64,000 bases of DNA from Geothrix fuzhouensis (GTDB lineage Bacteria; Acidobacteriota; Holophagae; Holophagales; Holophagaceae), in assembly GCF_024609325.1 (NCBI RefSeq), contig NZ_JANHMQ010000001.1:1364001-1428000 (forward strand), read 5' to 3'. The notes beneath the pieces were generated by a model that worked only from the letters and a program-made list of their open reading frames with translations, made no database searches and had not been told where the DNA came from. The translations under genes were made by a program, and so were the position numbers. This document shows, one piece after another, positions 18,353 through 27,227 of this stretch (positions are counted from its first letter, which is position 1; every line of letters begins with the position of its first letter).

Positions 18353-18673
18353 ATGCGGAACTCCCTGAAACTTTTCGCCGTGATCGCCACGCTCTCGGCT
18401 TCGCTGGCCGCGCAGGGCGGTAGCGACACCAAGGGCAAGTTCTTCTTCAAGAAGACCTGCAAGGCCTGCCACACCCCCGGCAGCGCCGCCAAGGAGATCA
18501 CCCCGCTCTCCAAGACCCAGGCGCAGTGGAAGGCCTACTTCGCCGCCGGCAAGCACAAGAAGGGCAGCGAGAAGATCGACTCAGTCATCAAGCCCGAGCA
18601 GGTCAAGGATGTGCAGACCTTCCTGGTGAACCACGCTTCCGACTCCCCGCAGCCCGAAACCTGCGGCGGCTGA
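18353..18673 (+). CDS. Small periplasmic c-type cytochrome
   Basis: 106 residues. Signal peptide MRNSLKLFAVIATLSASLAA, then one haem c motif CKACH at residues 36-40. The mature protein has no methionine, so the usual distal Met ligand is absent; His residues in AGKHKKG and VNHASD are the only alternatives. It also has a C-terminal Cys (PETCGG). The ATG at 18353 has AAAGGA 8 bp upstream. First gene before a porin and a molybdoenzyme, so a periplasmic electron-carrier role is likely. Confidence 0.85.
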   Translation: MRNSLKLFAVIATLSASLAAQGGSDTKGKFFFKKTCKACHTPGSAAKEITPLSKTQAQWKAYFAAGKHKKGSEKIDSVIKPEQVKDVQTFLVNHASDSPQPETCGG

Positions 18674-18742
18674 GCCAGCTTCACCCTTCCCCTCCAACCC
18701 CTACCCCCTACCCCTGAACCTCCCACCTCGGAGACTCACACC

Positions 18743-20422
18743 ATGAACTCCCGAATCGCGCTCACCCTCGTCGCCATGCTGGCGCCCGCGGCCCTTAGCG
18801 CCCAGTCGAACCAGGATCTGCAGAAACAGATCGAGCAGCTGAAAGTCGAGCTGAAGGCCGTTGAAGAAAAGGCCGCCGCCGCGCAGGAAGTCGATACCCG
18901 CCTGGTCAAGGTCGAGACCAAGGTCGCTGGCGACAACATCCAGTGGGGCGGTGAACTCCGCACCCGCTTCGATAGCACCCAGGAGCACTTCAAGCCCTAC
19001 AACCAGTTCATGGGGTTCATGCAGAACACCCCCAGCGCCTCCAACCCGTATCCCTTCGCGCCGATTACCCAGCCGGTGGGTGCGCAGGATTGGAGCAACT
19101 CTGTCCAGTGGTCCACCCGGCTTCGCCTGAACATGGGCATCACCATCAACGAGAACGCCAAGATCATGGGCCGGCTCGTGATGTACAAGGTCCATGGCGG
19201 GGCGGATGTGCCCACCTTCAACGGTTCGCCCAACACCATCAGCACCTCCTTCTCGGCCGGCCAGACTCCCGCCACGGACGCCCTCCTGGTGGAACGCGCC
19301 AGCCTGGTCTACCACTTCAACTCGGTCGCCAGCATCCTCTCCATCGGCCGCCAGAACACCTCCGATGGCCCGCCCTTTGAAGTCCGCGAAGGCGGCGAGC
19401 GCCAGGCCACCCCGCAGGCCCTGGCCGTGAATGCCACCATCGACGGTATCGGCTGGAAGTTCCAGCTCGATAAGCTCGGCCTCCCTGAAGGCACCCTGTT
19501 GGGCTTCTGCTACGGCGTGGGCTACGAGAGTGGCTTCGGCGGCGGCGGCAGTGTCAAGTCCAACCAGACCATCGTGGGCATGAACTTTACCAACTTCGAC
19601 GGAACGAATCCCTCCGCCATCACCCCCGTCGTGGGCAACATCGGGCACCTGAAGGACACCACGGTGCTGGGCGCCATGTTCGACATGCCCCTGCTCTTCC
19701 AGATCGGCGAGTCCGTCCAGAGCGCGAACTTCTACCTGGGCTACAACCGAATGGGCAACATGACCGACATCCCCTTCGGCAACACCATCAATTTCCCGAT
19801 TCCTGGCCAGACCCCCTCGACCCAGTACGTCACCGCCACCGCCAACCTCGGTGACATCGATCAGTACACCGCCACCTGGAAGCACAAGATCGGTGACACC
19901 TTCACCTATTTCGTGAGCGGCGGGTACCTCAAGAGCCATCCGAATGGCCAGGTCTCCCAGTACGGCGCCTATTGGAGTTTCGCCCCCGGAACCCTCACGC
20001 AGCTGTCCGGCTTCGGCGGCCTGATGGGTGATCCCACCAAGAGCGAAACCGCCACGGCCTACTACGCCGGCATGCGCTATGACCCCACCTCGACCTTCGG
20101 CGTGGGCGTGGAGTTCAACCACGGTTCCCCGCGCTGGTGGACCTACACCCCCGCCACCGGCGAGTACACCGACAAGCTCGGCGCCCGCGGCGATGTGTGG
20201 GAAGGCTACATCCACTGGAAGTTCGCCCACAACGCCGCACTCCGGATCGGCTACATCGACTACAAGTACACCACCGCGATGAGTGGCTGGCAGATCGGCC
20301 CCTCCGCGCAGCCCGGCCAGAACTGGGAGTCCGCCATGAACCTGGGCAACAACCCCGTGCTCCAGTACGCCTACCCGGCCACGGTCAAGAATTTCTACAC
20401 TTCCCTCGAAGTGCGTTTCTAG
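18743..20422 (+). CDS. Outer-membrane porin, DUF3373-like
   Basis: 559 residues. Signal peptide (IALTLVAMLAPAALSAQ), then a coiled coil (NQDLQKQIEQLKVELKAVEEK, residues 22-45) as in periplasm-facing trimer segments, then a long beta-strand region rich in aromatic and Gly residues ending in Phe (SLEVRF), the outer-membrane sorting signal. Repeated aromatic-girdle strands (WGGELRTRFDS, YFVSGGYLKS, WEGYIHWKF) support a barrel. Lies in the respiratory operon, so it may admit the electron acceptor or release product. Confidence 0.75.
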   Translation: MNSRIALTLVAMLAPAALSAQSNQDLQKQIEQLKVELKAVEEKAAAAQEVDTRLVKVETKVAGDNIQWGGELRTRFDSTQEHFKPYNQFMGFMQNTPSASNPYPFAPITQPVGAQDWSNSVQWSTRLRLNMGITINENAKIMGRLVMYKVHGGADVPTFNGSPNTISTSFSAGQTPATDALLVERASLVYHFNSVASILSIGRQNTSDGPPFEVREGGERQATPQALAVNATIDGIGWKFQLDKLGLPEGTLLGFCYGVGYESGFGGGGSVKSNQTIVGMNFTNFDGTNPSAITPVVGNIGHLKDTTVLGAMFDMPLLFQIGESVQSANFYLGYNRMGNMTDIPFGNTINFPIPGQTPSTQYVTATANLGDIDQYTATWKHKIGDTFTYFVSGGYLKSHPNGQVSQYGAYWSFAPGTLTQLSGFGGLMGDPTKSETATAYYAGMRYDPTSTFGVGVEFNHGSPRWWTYTPATGEYTDKLGARGDVWEGYIHWKFAHNAALRIGYIDYKYTTAMSGWQIGPSAQPGQNWESAMNLGNNPVLQYAYPATVKNFYTSLEVRF

Positions 20423-20435
20423 CTGCAAAAGCACT

Positions 20436-20463
20436 CGGGCCGGGGGGGCAACCCTCCGGCCCG
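20436..20463 (+). promoter_or_regulatory. Intercistronic hairpin between porin and psrA-like gene
   Basis: CGGGCCGG pairs with CCGGCCCG around a 12-nt loop, 14 bp after the porin stop. No U run follows, so it is more likely an mRNA-stability or partial-termination element that lets the porin be made in excess. Confidence 0.5.
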
Positions 20464-20502
20464 GCTCTTACAACCTTCCTCGTATCACCAAGGGAGACCA
20501 CG

Positions 20503-22689
20503 ATGGGTACGATTCGCATGGATCGCCGGCTGTTCCTGAAAAGCGCGGGCGCCACCGCCGGGGCCGTCGCCGCCACACAGGTGGGATGCCTCAAATACTT
20601 CAAGAAGGGGCGCAGCTCCGCCGCAGAAACGAAGGAGATCCCGACGACCTGCGAGTTGTGTCCGAACAAGTGCTCCGCCATTGCCGTGGTGGAGGGAGGC
20701 TTCGTCAAGAAGCTGAACCCCAATCCCGAGAACCCGAAATCCCGTGACATGCTGTGTGCCCGCGGCAACGCGGCCATCAAGCAGGTCTACGATCCGGATC
20801 GCCTCAAGCAGCCCATGATCCGCGTGGGCGCCCGGGGCGAGGGCAAGTGGAAGCCCGTAAGCTGGGACGAGGCCTTCGACTTCGCCGCCAAGAAACTTTC
20901 CGATGTGAAGGGCAAGTACGGGCCGGAAGCATCCCTCTGGTCCTCCACCGAAGGCTTCCAGGAAGTCTTCTTCAAGAACCTGGGCCTGGCCTTCGGATCG
21001 CCCAACCTCGTGCGCCATCCCACCCTGTGCCTGGCCTCGGTCAACCTGGCCTACAGCGCCACCTTCGGCACCGTGCCGAGCTTCGACCTGCTGAACAGCA
21101 AGTTCGTCATCATGTCCGGCGCAAACCGCTTCGAGAGCATCATCACGCCCGACACGATGGACCTCATCGGCGGCGTGATGGAACGCAAGGCCAAGCTGGT
21201 CTACCTCGATCCCCGCTTCACCGTCACCGCCGCCAAGGCTGACGAGTGGTACCCCATCAAGCCCGGCACTGACCTGGCCTTCATCCTTGCCATGATCCAC
21301 GTGATCATCGCGGAGAACCGCCACAGCAAGGACTTTGTCGCTGCCTACACCACCGGTTTCGACCAACTCGCCGAGCACGTGAAGCAGTACACGCCGGAGT
21401 GGGCCGAGAAGGAGACGGAGATCCCGGCCAAGGACATCACCCGCATCGCGCGCGAGTTCGCCGATGCCGGTGCCCGGGCCCTCTACTACGCCGGCCGCCG
21501 GTCCTCGTGGTACCAGAACGACTTCCAGATGCGCCGCGCCCAGGCCATCCTCAACGCGATCGTTGGCAACTGGGACCAGATGGGCGGCATGGTGCCCAAC
21601 GCCAAGCTCCCCAAGGGCGAATTCCTGTTCATGCCCTGGGACGAGCCCAAGGCGCCGCGGGTCGACGAGGTCCAGAAGGAGTTCCCCCTGGCCGCCGCCA
21701 GTGACGGCGTCTACCTGAAGCTGCGCGAGAACGTACTGAGCGGGAAGCCCTACCCCGTCAAGGCCTGGATGGTCTACAAGCAGGACCCCATGAACTCCCT
21801 GCCCGACCAGTCCAAGACCCTGAAGATGATCGAGCAGATGGACTTCATCGGCGTCATTGATGTGCAGATGAGCGACATGGCCTGGTATGCCGATGTGGTC
21901 TTCCCAGAAAGCGCCTACCTGGAGCGCACCGATCCCGTGGAGGTCATGCCGGGCATCTGGCCCGCCGTGGTCTACCGCCAGCAGGTGGTGAAGCCCATCC
22001 ACGACACGAAGCCCAACCTGGAGATCATCCAGGGGCTGGCCAAGCGCCTGGGCCTCGGCGACTACTTCGACTACACCATCGAGCAGTGGGTGGATGCGGA
22101 ATTCAAGGACCTGCCCATCCCCATGGCCGCCGAGCACATGAAGAAGCACGGCGTCTGGGCCGCCACCGGCCAGCCCAGCTACGGCAAGACCCTGACGCCC
22201 GACCACCGCTTCGTCACCAAGACCGGCAAGATCGAGATCTTCTCCGAGCGCCTGCAAGAGGCGGGCTACGACCCGCTGCCCGTCTACACGGCGCCGGTGC
22301 AACCACCCGGTGACCGCTTCCGCCTGATCCTCGGCCGCGTGGGCTACTTCACCCACGCCAACCAGTCGAACAACGTCTGGCTGCACGAGTTCATGAAGGA
22401 GAACGACCTCTGGATCAACCCCAAGCCCGCGGAACGGATGGGCATCCGGGACGGCGCCTACGTGACCGTCACCAGCAGCGTGGGCAGCGTGAAGCTCAAG
22501 GCCCGCGTCACAGAGGAAATCCGCCCGGACTGCGTATTCATGCTTCACGGCTTCGGCAAGAAATCGAAGATGCAGAGCCTAGTCTACAACGTGGGCGCCA
22601 GTGACGCGGTGATCCTCGAGACGGCCTGGGACAAGGTGTCCGGCAACGCCGCCTTCCACGAAACCTTCGTCAAAGTCGCGAACGCCTGA
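20503..22689 (+). CDS. PsrA/PhsA-like molybdopterin oxidoreductase, catalytic subunit
   Basis: 728 residues. N-terminal Tat signal with DRRLFLKSAG at residues 7-16 directs export of the folded enzyme. C50, C53, C57 and C85 bind one 4Fe-4S cluster (CELCPNKC...MLCARG). C176 in RHPTLCLAS fits the Mo-ligand cysteine of the Psr/Phs/Arr/Ttr branch rather than the Ser of DmsA. Motifs for MGD binding (KLVYLDPRFTVTAAKADEW, AWMVYKQDPMNSLPDQ) follow. Start ATG after AGGGAG. Forms an operon with the FeS and membrane subunits. Thiosulfate, polysulfide, tetrathionate and arsenate reductases share this layout; substrate not assigned. Confidence 0.9.
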   Translation: MGTIRMDRRLFLKSAGATAGAVAATQVGCLKYFKKGRSSAAETKEIPTTCELCPNKCSAIAVVEGGFVKKLNPNPENPKSRDMLCARGNAAIKQVYDPDRLKQPMIRVGARGEGKWKPVSWDEAFDFAAKKLSDVKGKYGPEASLWSSTEGFQEVFFKNLGLAFGSPNLVRHPTLCLASVNLAYSATFGTVPSFDLLNSKFVIMSGANRFESIITPDTMDLIGGVMERKAKLVYLDPRFTVTAAKADEWYPIKPGTDLAFILAMIHVIIAENRHSKDFVAAYTTGFDQLAEHVKQYTPEWAEKETEIPAKDITRIAREFADAGARALYYAGRRSSWYQNDFQMRRAQAILNAIVGNWDQMGGMVPNAKLPKGEFLFMPWDEPKAPRVDEVQKEFPLAAASDGVYLKLRENVLSGKPYPVKAWMVYKQDPMNSLPDQSKTLKMIEQMDFIGVIDVQMSDMAWYADVVFPESAYLERTDPVEVMPGIWPAVVYRQQVVKPIHDTKPNLEIIQGLAKRLGLGDYFDYTIEQWVDAEFKDLPIPMAAEHMKKHGVWAATGQPSYGKTLTPDHRFVTKTGKIEIFSERLQEAGYDPLPVYTAPVQPPGDRFRLILGRVGYFTHANQSNNVWLHEFMKENDLWINPKPAERMGIRDGAYVTVTSSVGSVKLKARVTEEIRPDCVFMLHGFGKKSKMQSLVYNVGASDAVILETAWDKVSGNAAFHETFVKVANA

Positions 22690-22700
22690 GGGGGTGAACC

Positions 22701-23252
22701 ATGGCCATGAAGAAGAAACGCTACGCCCTCGTCATCGACTCCAGGAAATGCATCAACTGCAAAGCCTGCGTCGTCGCGTGCAAGGCCGAGAACAACGTCC
22801 CCATCGGGAACTTCAGGAACCGGATCAACGAAGAGCGGAAGGGTGAGTATCCCAAGCTCAGCATCAACTTCGAACCTGAGCAGTGCCACCACTGCGCGGA
22901 GCCTTCCTGCGTGCGCGTGTGCCCCACCGGCGCCTCGTGGCAGCGCAAGGACGGCATAGTCCTCGTCAACTACGACGAATGCATCGGCTGTCGCTACTGC
23001 ATGGTCGCCTGCCCCTATGACGCCCGCTACTTCAACGAGGAGCAGGGCGTGGTGGACAAGTGCACCCTGTGCAGCCACCGCGTGGACAAGGGCGACACCC
23101 CTGCCTGCGTCGAGACTTGCCCCTCCAAGGTGCGCGTCTTCGGCGACCTGGAGGACACCTCCAGCCGGATCCACGAGCTGCTCTCCACGCGGCGATACCG
23201 CGTGAAGGAACCCCAGACGGGCAACGGCCCCCAACTCTATTACCTGCTTTAG
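22701..23252 (+). CDS. PsrB/NrfC-like 4x[4Fe-4S] electron-transfer subunit
   Basis: 183 residues with four cluster motifs: CINCKACVVAC, CHHCAEPSCVRVC, CIGCRYCMVAC and CTLCSH...CVETC. It carries electrons from the membrane subunit to the catalytic subunit. It has no signal peptide, as expected for a partner exported together with the Tat subunit. Starts 11 bp after the catalytic gene and precedes the NrfD-type gene by 9 bp. Confidence 0.93.
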   Translation: MAMKKKRYALVIDSRKCINCKACVVACKAENNVPIGNFRNRINEERKGEYPKLSINFEPEQCHHCAEPSCVRVCPTGASWQRKDGIVLVNYDECIGCRYCMVACPYDARYFNEEQGVVDKCTLCSHRVDKGDTPACVETCPSKVRVFGDLEDTSSRIHELLSTRRYRVKEPQTGNGPQLYYLL

Positions 23253-23261
23253 GAGCCAGCC

Positions 23262-24242
23262 ATGCACGAGTTCAATTGGGGCCTCCTCATCGTGATCTAC
23301 CTCTTCCTGGGCGGGCTATCCGCCGGGCTCTTCTTCGCCGCCGGTCTCGCGGACTACATGACCGTCGACGACAAACCGGTCTACGCCCGCGTGGCCCGCA
23401 TGGGGGCCTTCCTGGCGCCCTGGCCTGTGGCAATCGGTTCCGGCCTGCTCATCCTCGATCTGGGGAACTGGTACCGCTTCTACAAGCTGTTCATCCACTT
23501 CCGGTGGGAGAGTCCGATGTCCATCGGGTCCTACCTCCTCACCATCTTCACCGTGATCGCCTTCCTCTATCTCTTCGCGTGGCTCACCGCCGATGAGCGC
23601 CAGTGGCTGTTCAGCAAAGTGCCCGCCACCTGGAAGCAGGTGCACCGGCTGAATGTGGACATCTCGTCCTGGCGCGGAAAGATCGCCATGGTGGGCTTCC
23701 CCTTCTCCATCGGCGTGGGCATCTACACCGGCGTGCTGCTCGGAGCCGTCTCCGCGCGGCCCTTCTGGAACACCAACCTGGTGGCCCAGATGTTCCTGTT
23801 CTCCGCCCTTTCCAGCGGGGCCGCGGCTTTGATGTTGGCCATGGTCCTGAACAAGAAGTCCCCCGCCGAGAAGCACGAGATCAAGTTCCTGGTCACCCTG
23901 GACGTAGTGTTCATCTCGCTGGAACTGTTCATCATCCTGCCCTACCTGATCCACGGGCAGCTGTCCTCCCTCGCGGTGAAGCAGGCCCTGAGCCTCATCC
24001 TGGGCGGCCCCTACACCTTTGTCTTCTGGGGTCCCTTCCTCGTCATGGGCCTCCTGGTGCCCCTGGCCATCGAGGTCTACGAGCTCGCCCCCAACATCTT
24101 CAAAGGCCATGAGTTCCACGGCAGCCGCAATCTGGCGCTCACTGCCGCGGGCCTGGTCCTGATCGGTGGCTTCCTGCTCCGCTACATCTTCGTCTACGCC
24201 GGCCAGGTGAGCAGCTTCCACCAGATGGGGATGCTGAACTGA
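23262..24242 (+). CDS. PsrC/NrfD-like quinol-oxidising membrane subunit
   Basis: 326 residues with about eight or nine hydrophobic helices, starting FNWGLLIVIYLFLGGLSAGLF, the NrfD family opening. It would oxidise menaquinol and pass electrons to the FeS subunit. Helices of the form AQMFLFSALSSGAAALMLAM and LFIILPYLIHGQL fit PsrC. The three-subunit set is complete. Followed by a hairpin element before the chaperone gene. Confidence 0.88.
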   Translation: MHEFNWGLLIVIYLFLGGLSAGLFFAAGLADYMTVDDKPVYARVARMGAFLAPWPVAIGSGLLILDLGNWYRFYKLFIHFRWESPMSIGSYLLTIFTVIAFLYLFAWLTADERQWLFSKVPATWKQVHRLNVDISSWRGKIAMVGFPFSIGVGIYTGVLLGAVSARPFWNTNLVAQMFLFSALSSGAAALMLAMVLNKKSPAEKHEIKFLVTLDVVFISLELFIILPYLIHGQLSSLAVKQALSLILGGPYTFVFWGPFLVMGLLVPLAIEVYELAPNIFKGHEFHGSRNLALTAAGLVLIGGFLLRYIFVYAGQVSSFHQMGMLN

Positions 24243-24276
24243 TTTAGGCTCCAGGAAAAACCAACTGATCACCACC

Positions 24277-24364
24277 AAGACACCAAGCCACCAAGAACTG
24301 CATTTGCCTTTGCCTTTCTTGGTGTCTTGGTGTCTTCTCTGTACCCGCTTTGCCGGTACAGAGA
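24277..24364. repeat. Two adjacent inverted repeats of CACCAAGA type
   Basis: AAGACACCAAG-CCACCAAGAA (24277-24297) pairs at 20 of 21 positions with the inverted copy at 24316-24336 around an 18-nt loop; each arm is made of 8-bp units (CACCAAGN). A second perfect hairpin follows at once: TCTCTGTACC (24336-24345) and GGTACAGAGA (24355-24364). It lies in the 188-bp gap between the NrfD-like gene and the chaperone gene. Confidence 0.75.
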
Positions 24365-24430
24365 CAAACTGATTCATGGTGGTAAATCTTTCTACCCGCT
24401 GATTCTGCGTGTTTCAGGAGGAACCTCGAC

Positions 24431-25018
24431 ATGCCCCTCGCGCTCCAGGCGGACCTCGCCCAGATTCTTGCCGAAGCTTTCCTGGAGCCCGATGCGGACC
24501 TCAAGGAGGGGCTGCAGCAGCTGCTGGAGAGTGGCCCCAGTCCCTCCTTGGCCTCGCCCCTGGCCCGGATGGTGGAACACACCCTCTCGGCCCAGGACCA
24601 GCCCGTGGAGTACGCCCGGCTTTTCCATCACGCCAAGGACACGGACACCATTCACCTGTTCGAATCCGTCCAGGCCCGGGGCCACCACATGGCCCCCGAA
24701 GTGCTGGAGCCCCTCAAGGCCATCTACGATGAGGCCGACATCTCCATCCAGGAGGACCTGGCTGTCCCGCCCGACCACCTTGGTCTGGAACTCGCCTGCC
24801 TGAGCTACCTTCTGGGCCAGATCATCGAAGGTGACCTGGCGGAGCGAACCCGGTTGGTGGAGCTGGCCCAGCGCCTACTCCGGGAGCACCTGCGTCCCTT
24901 CGTGACGGTGGTGGCGGAGCAGCTGCCCCAAGTACCGGCGCACCCGTACTACCTGGCCGCCGGAGAACTGGCCGGCGCGCTCTTACTGGAAACGGAGAAG
25001 GCGCTGGCGGAATTTTAG
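24431..25018 (+). CDS. TorD/DmsD-family molybdoenzyme chaperone
   Basis: 195 residues, all-helical. The pattern PVEYARLFHHAKDTDTIHLFESVQARG is the TorD/NarJ-like motif region (YARLF), followed by YDEADISIQEDLAVPPDHLGLELACLSYL, matching the PxDHLxxEL signature of the TorD group. It binds the Tat signal of the catalytic subunit until the cofactor is inserted. Its place after psrABC-like genes supports this. GGAGG lies upstream of the ATG. Confidence 0.88.
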   Translation: MPLALQADLAQILAEAFLEPDADLKEGLQQLLESGPSPSLASPLARMVEHTLSAQDQPVEYARLFHHAKDTDTIHLFESVQARGHHMAPEVLEPLKAIYDEADISIQEDLAVPPDHLGLELACLSYLLGQIIEGDLAERTRLVELAQRLLREHLRPFVTVVAEQLPQVPAHPYYLAAGELAGALLLETEKALAEF

Positions 25019-25065
25019 CCAACCCCCTGCTGGACAAAGGCTTGCTTCGCACCCAGCATGGAACC

Positions 25066-26445
25066 ATGAGCGTCCCCACGACCATCCTCTTGGTGGATGA
25101 CGAGCCGGGTATCCGGCGGTCCCTGGGCGAAGCCCTCAAGGACGAGGGCTACCACGTCGTGAAGGCCGAGCGAGGCGAGCAGGCCATCGACCTGCTCCAC
25201 AACCCCGATGGCGAGGGCATCCAGCTCATGCTGCTCGATGTCTGGCTGCCGGGTCAGGACGGCCTGGAGACGTTGAAGCAGGCCAAGCAGGTGCGTCCCG
25301 ACCTGCCCGTGGTGATGATCTCCGGGCACGCGAGCATCGACACCGCGCTGCAAGCCACCAAGCTGGGCGCCTTCGACTTCCTCGAGAAACCCATCGACCT
25401 CGACCGCCTGCTGCTGGTGACGGGCAACGCCCTGCGCCAGTCGAAGCTGGAGCGGGAGAACCGCCGGCTGCATGCCGAGGTCGAGGGCGGGCGCTTCTTC
25501 CTGGCTGACAGTCCCGCCATGAAGCGGCTCATGGCCGACGTGGCCCTGGTGGCGCCCACGGAAGGCCGCGTGCTGCTCACCGGCGAGAACGGCAGCGGCA
25601 AGGAGGAGGTCGCACGCCTCATCTATGAGCAGAGCACCCGCAAGGACGCGCCCTTCGTCGAGGTGAACTGCGCGGCCATCCCCGAAGAGCTCATTGAAAG
25701 CGAGCTGTTCGGCCACCAGAAGGGCGCCTTCACCGGCGCCGTCCGCGACCAGAAGGGCAAGTTCCGCGAGGCCGACGGCGGCACGCTGTTCCTCGACGAA
25801 GTGGGCGACATGTCGCTCAAAACCCAGGCCAAGGTCCTGCGCGCCCTCCAGGAGGGCCGCGTGGAGCCCGTGGGCGGAGGCGGCGCCGTGGGCGTGGACG
25901 TGCGCGTCATCGCCGCCACCAACAAGGATCTGGCCGGCGAGATCACCAAGGGTCGGTTTCGCGAGGATCTCTACTTCCGGCTCGCGGTGGTGCCCCTGCG
26001 CATCCCCCCCCTGCGCGAACGCCCAGAAGACATCCTGCCCCTGGCGGAGGCCTTCATCAGCCGCATCGGCCGCCAGTACGGCCGCCCGCCCAAGCACCTG
26101 GGCCCCGAGGCCAAGGACACCCTGCTGCGCCACGATTGGCCCGGCAACGTGCGCGAGTTGAAGAACCTCATGGAACGGGCCGTCATCCTCGGCCGCGGCG
26201 CCGAGATCGGCCCCCGTGATCTGGGTGCCTTGGCGACGCGGCACCTGGCGGAACAGGATCCCTTCTCCTTCCCCGAGTTCCCCAGCCTCAAAGAGGCCCG
26301 CGACTGGTTCGAGGCCCAGTATCTCCAGCGCGAGATGCGCCTGCAGAACGGCAACATGACCCGCGTGGCCGAGCGCGTGGGCGTAGACCGCTCCAACCTC
26401 TACAAGCGCCTCAAGGCCCTGGGCATCGAACCCAGGGAAAGCTAG
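25066..26445 (+). CDS. Sigma-54 dependent response regulator (NtrC/NtrX type)
   Basis: 459 residues. Receiver domain 5-125 with phospho-acceptor Asp in MLLDVWLPG and the switch Lys in [11 protein letters not shown]+ domain with Walker [15 protein letters not shown], sigma-54 loop GAFTGA intact, Walker [13 protein letters not shown]-terminal Fis-type HTH ([25 protein letters not shown]). Closest by pattern to NtrX. No kinase gene adjoins; an NtrY-like kinase lies at 48797-50872. It follows the chaperone gene by 47 bp and may act on the respiratory operon, but I found no convincing sigma-54 promoter there. Confidence 0.93.
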   Translation: MSVPTTILLVDDEPGIRRSLGEALKDEGYHVVKAERGEQAIDLLHNPDGEGIQLMLLDVWLPGQDGLETLKQAKQVRPDLPVVMISGHASIDTALQATKLGAFDFLEKPIDLDRLLLVTGNALRQSKLERENRRLHAEVEGGRFFLADSPAMKRLMADVALVAPTEGRVLLTGENGSGKEEVARLIYEQSTRKDAPFVEVNCAAIPEELIESELFGHQKGAFTGAVRDQKGKFREADGGTLFLDEVGDMSLKTQAKVLRALQEGRVEPVGGGGAVGVDVRVIAATNKDLAGEITKGRFREDLYFRLAVVPLRIPPLRERPEDILPLAEAFISRIGRQYGRPPKHLGPEAKDTLLRHDWPGNVRELKNLMERAVILGRGAEIGPRDLGALATRHLAEQDPFSFPEFPSLKEARDWFEAQYLQREMRLQNGNMTRVAERVGVDRSNLYKRLKALGIEPRES

Positions 26446-26447
26446 AT

Positions 26448-26684
26448 GATCGCGACCCTGCCCGTCGCGAGGCAGGCTCCACCGGAGCCGGCGAAGCAAT
26501 GCCTGGCGGGGAGCGAATCACGACCGGCGGGGGCGAGCCGTGAGTGAGAAGAAGTGGTTCAAGATCTCGCGACCATGTGGGTCGCGGAGCAGGCTCCGGG
26601 GGAGCCTGCGGAGCGGGGCCCCCACAGGGAGCGAATCACGACGGTCGGAGGCGGGCCGTGAGTGACAAGAAGTGGTTCAAGATC
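26448..26684 (+). repeat. Imperfect 118-bp tandem duplication including a gene start
   Basis: Copy 1 (about 26448-26565) and copy 2 (about 26566-26684) share a GC-rich leader (GGAGCGAATCACGAC region), a ribosome site and the first nine codons of the MerR gene. GTG at 26540 and GTG at 26658 are 118 bp apart, with one mismatch over the 27 coding bases. From copy 1 a 41-codon frame runs to a TGA at 26663-26665, overlapping the real start. The 212 bp between the response regulator and MerR gene hold nothing else. Confidence 0.75.
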
Positions 26685-27059
26685 GGGGAAGCCGCCACCC
26701 TCATTGGCGTGGGCCCCAAGGATCTGCGCTACTGGGAAGACGTCATCCCCGACATCAAACCCAGGCGCAGCAAGGGCAACCTCCGCTACTACCATGTGGA
26801 CGAGCTGCCGCGCCTGAGGCGGATCAAAGCCTGGCTGGCGGAAGGCCTCACCGTGGCCGACTGTGCTGAGCTGCTGGCCCACGGCCACCTCGTCCAGCGC
26901 CTCGACTTGGGCCTCGAGGCCGATGAGCTGCCCGCCGCCCCCGCCGTGCGGGCCAAGCCCACCATCCCGAGGCTCCTCCGCACCAGCTCGGATCTGCAAC
27001 CCATCCTCAAAGCCGTGAAAGCCCTGCACGAACGGCTATCCCGGCCAGTCAAACCTTGA
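26658..27059 (+). CDS. MerR family transcriptional regulator
   Basis: 133 residues from GTG 26658, with GGAGG 6 bp upstream. N-terminal winged [58 protein letters not shown] is the MerR pattern (in the sequence [13 protein letters not shown]). The C-terminal part lacks conserved cysteines, so no metal is suggested; it resembles the small MerR proteins co-transcribed upstream of tRNA genes near ihfA/pheT. It is followed by tRNA-Pro 35 bp downstream. Confidence 0.85.
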   Translation: MSDKKWFKIGEAATLIGVGPKDLRYWEDVIPDIKPRRSKGNLRYYHVDELPRLRRIKAWLAEGLTVADCAELLAHGHLVQRLDLGLEADELPAAPAVRAKPTIPRLLRTSSDLQPILKAVKALHERLSRPVKP

Positions 27060-27094
27060 CCTGAAGCCCTCCCCAGTCTAGAGTCAACAGTTCA

Positions 27095-27170
<76 letters not shown>

Positions 27171-27171
<1 letters not shown>

Positions 27172-27215
27172 AAACACCAGGGGGGGTCCTCGAAAGAGGG
27201 CCCTTCTGGTGTTTT
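27171..27215 (+). terminator. Terminator of tRNA-Pro
   Basis: AAAACACCAG pairs perfectly with CTGGTGTTTT, with an inner GGGTCCTC/GAGGGCCC stem around GAAA. The base ends in TTTT, as expected for an intrinsic terminator directly after the CCA end. Confidence 0.75.
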
Positions 27216-27227
27216 GACCCTTCGGGT

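Noticed and set aside
20485-22548. A 687-codon frame antisense to the molybdoenzyme gene
   Set aside because: No recognisable motifs; plus-strand gene has all catalytic residues.
20503-22689. Assignment to arsenate, thiosulfate or tetrathionate reductase
   Set aside because: Motifs shared by all of these; phylogeny would be needed.
18091-25065. Sigma-54 promoter for the respiratory operon
   Set aside because: No TGGCAC-N5-TTGC-like element found by eye in the intergenic parts.
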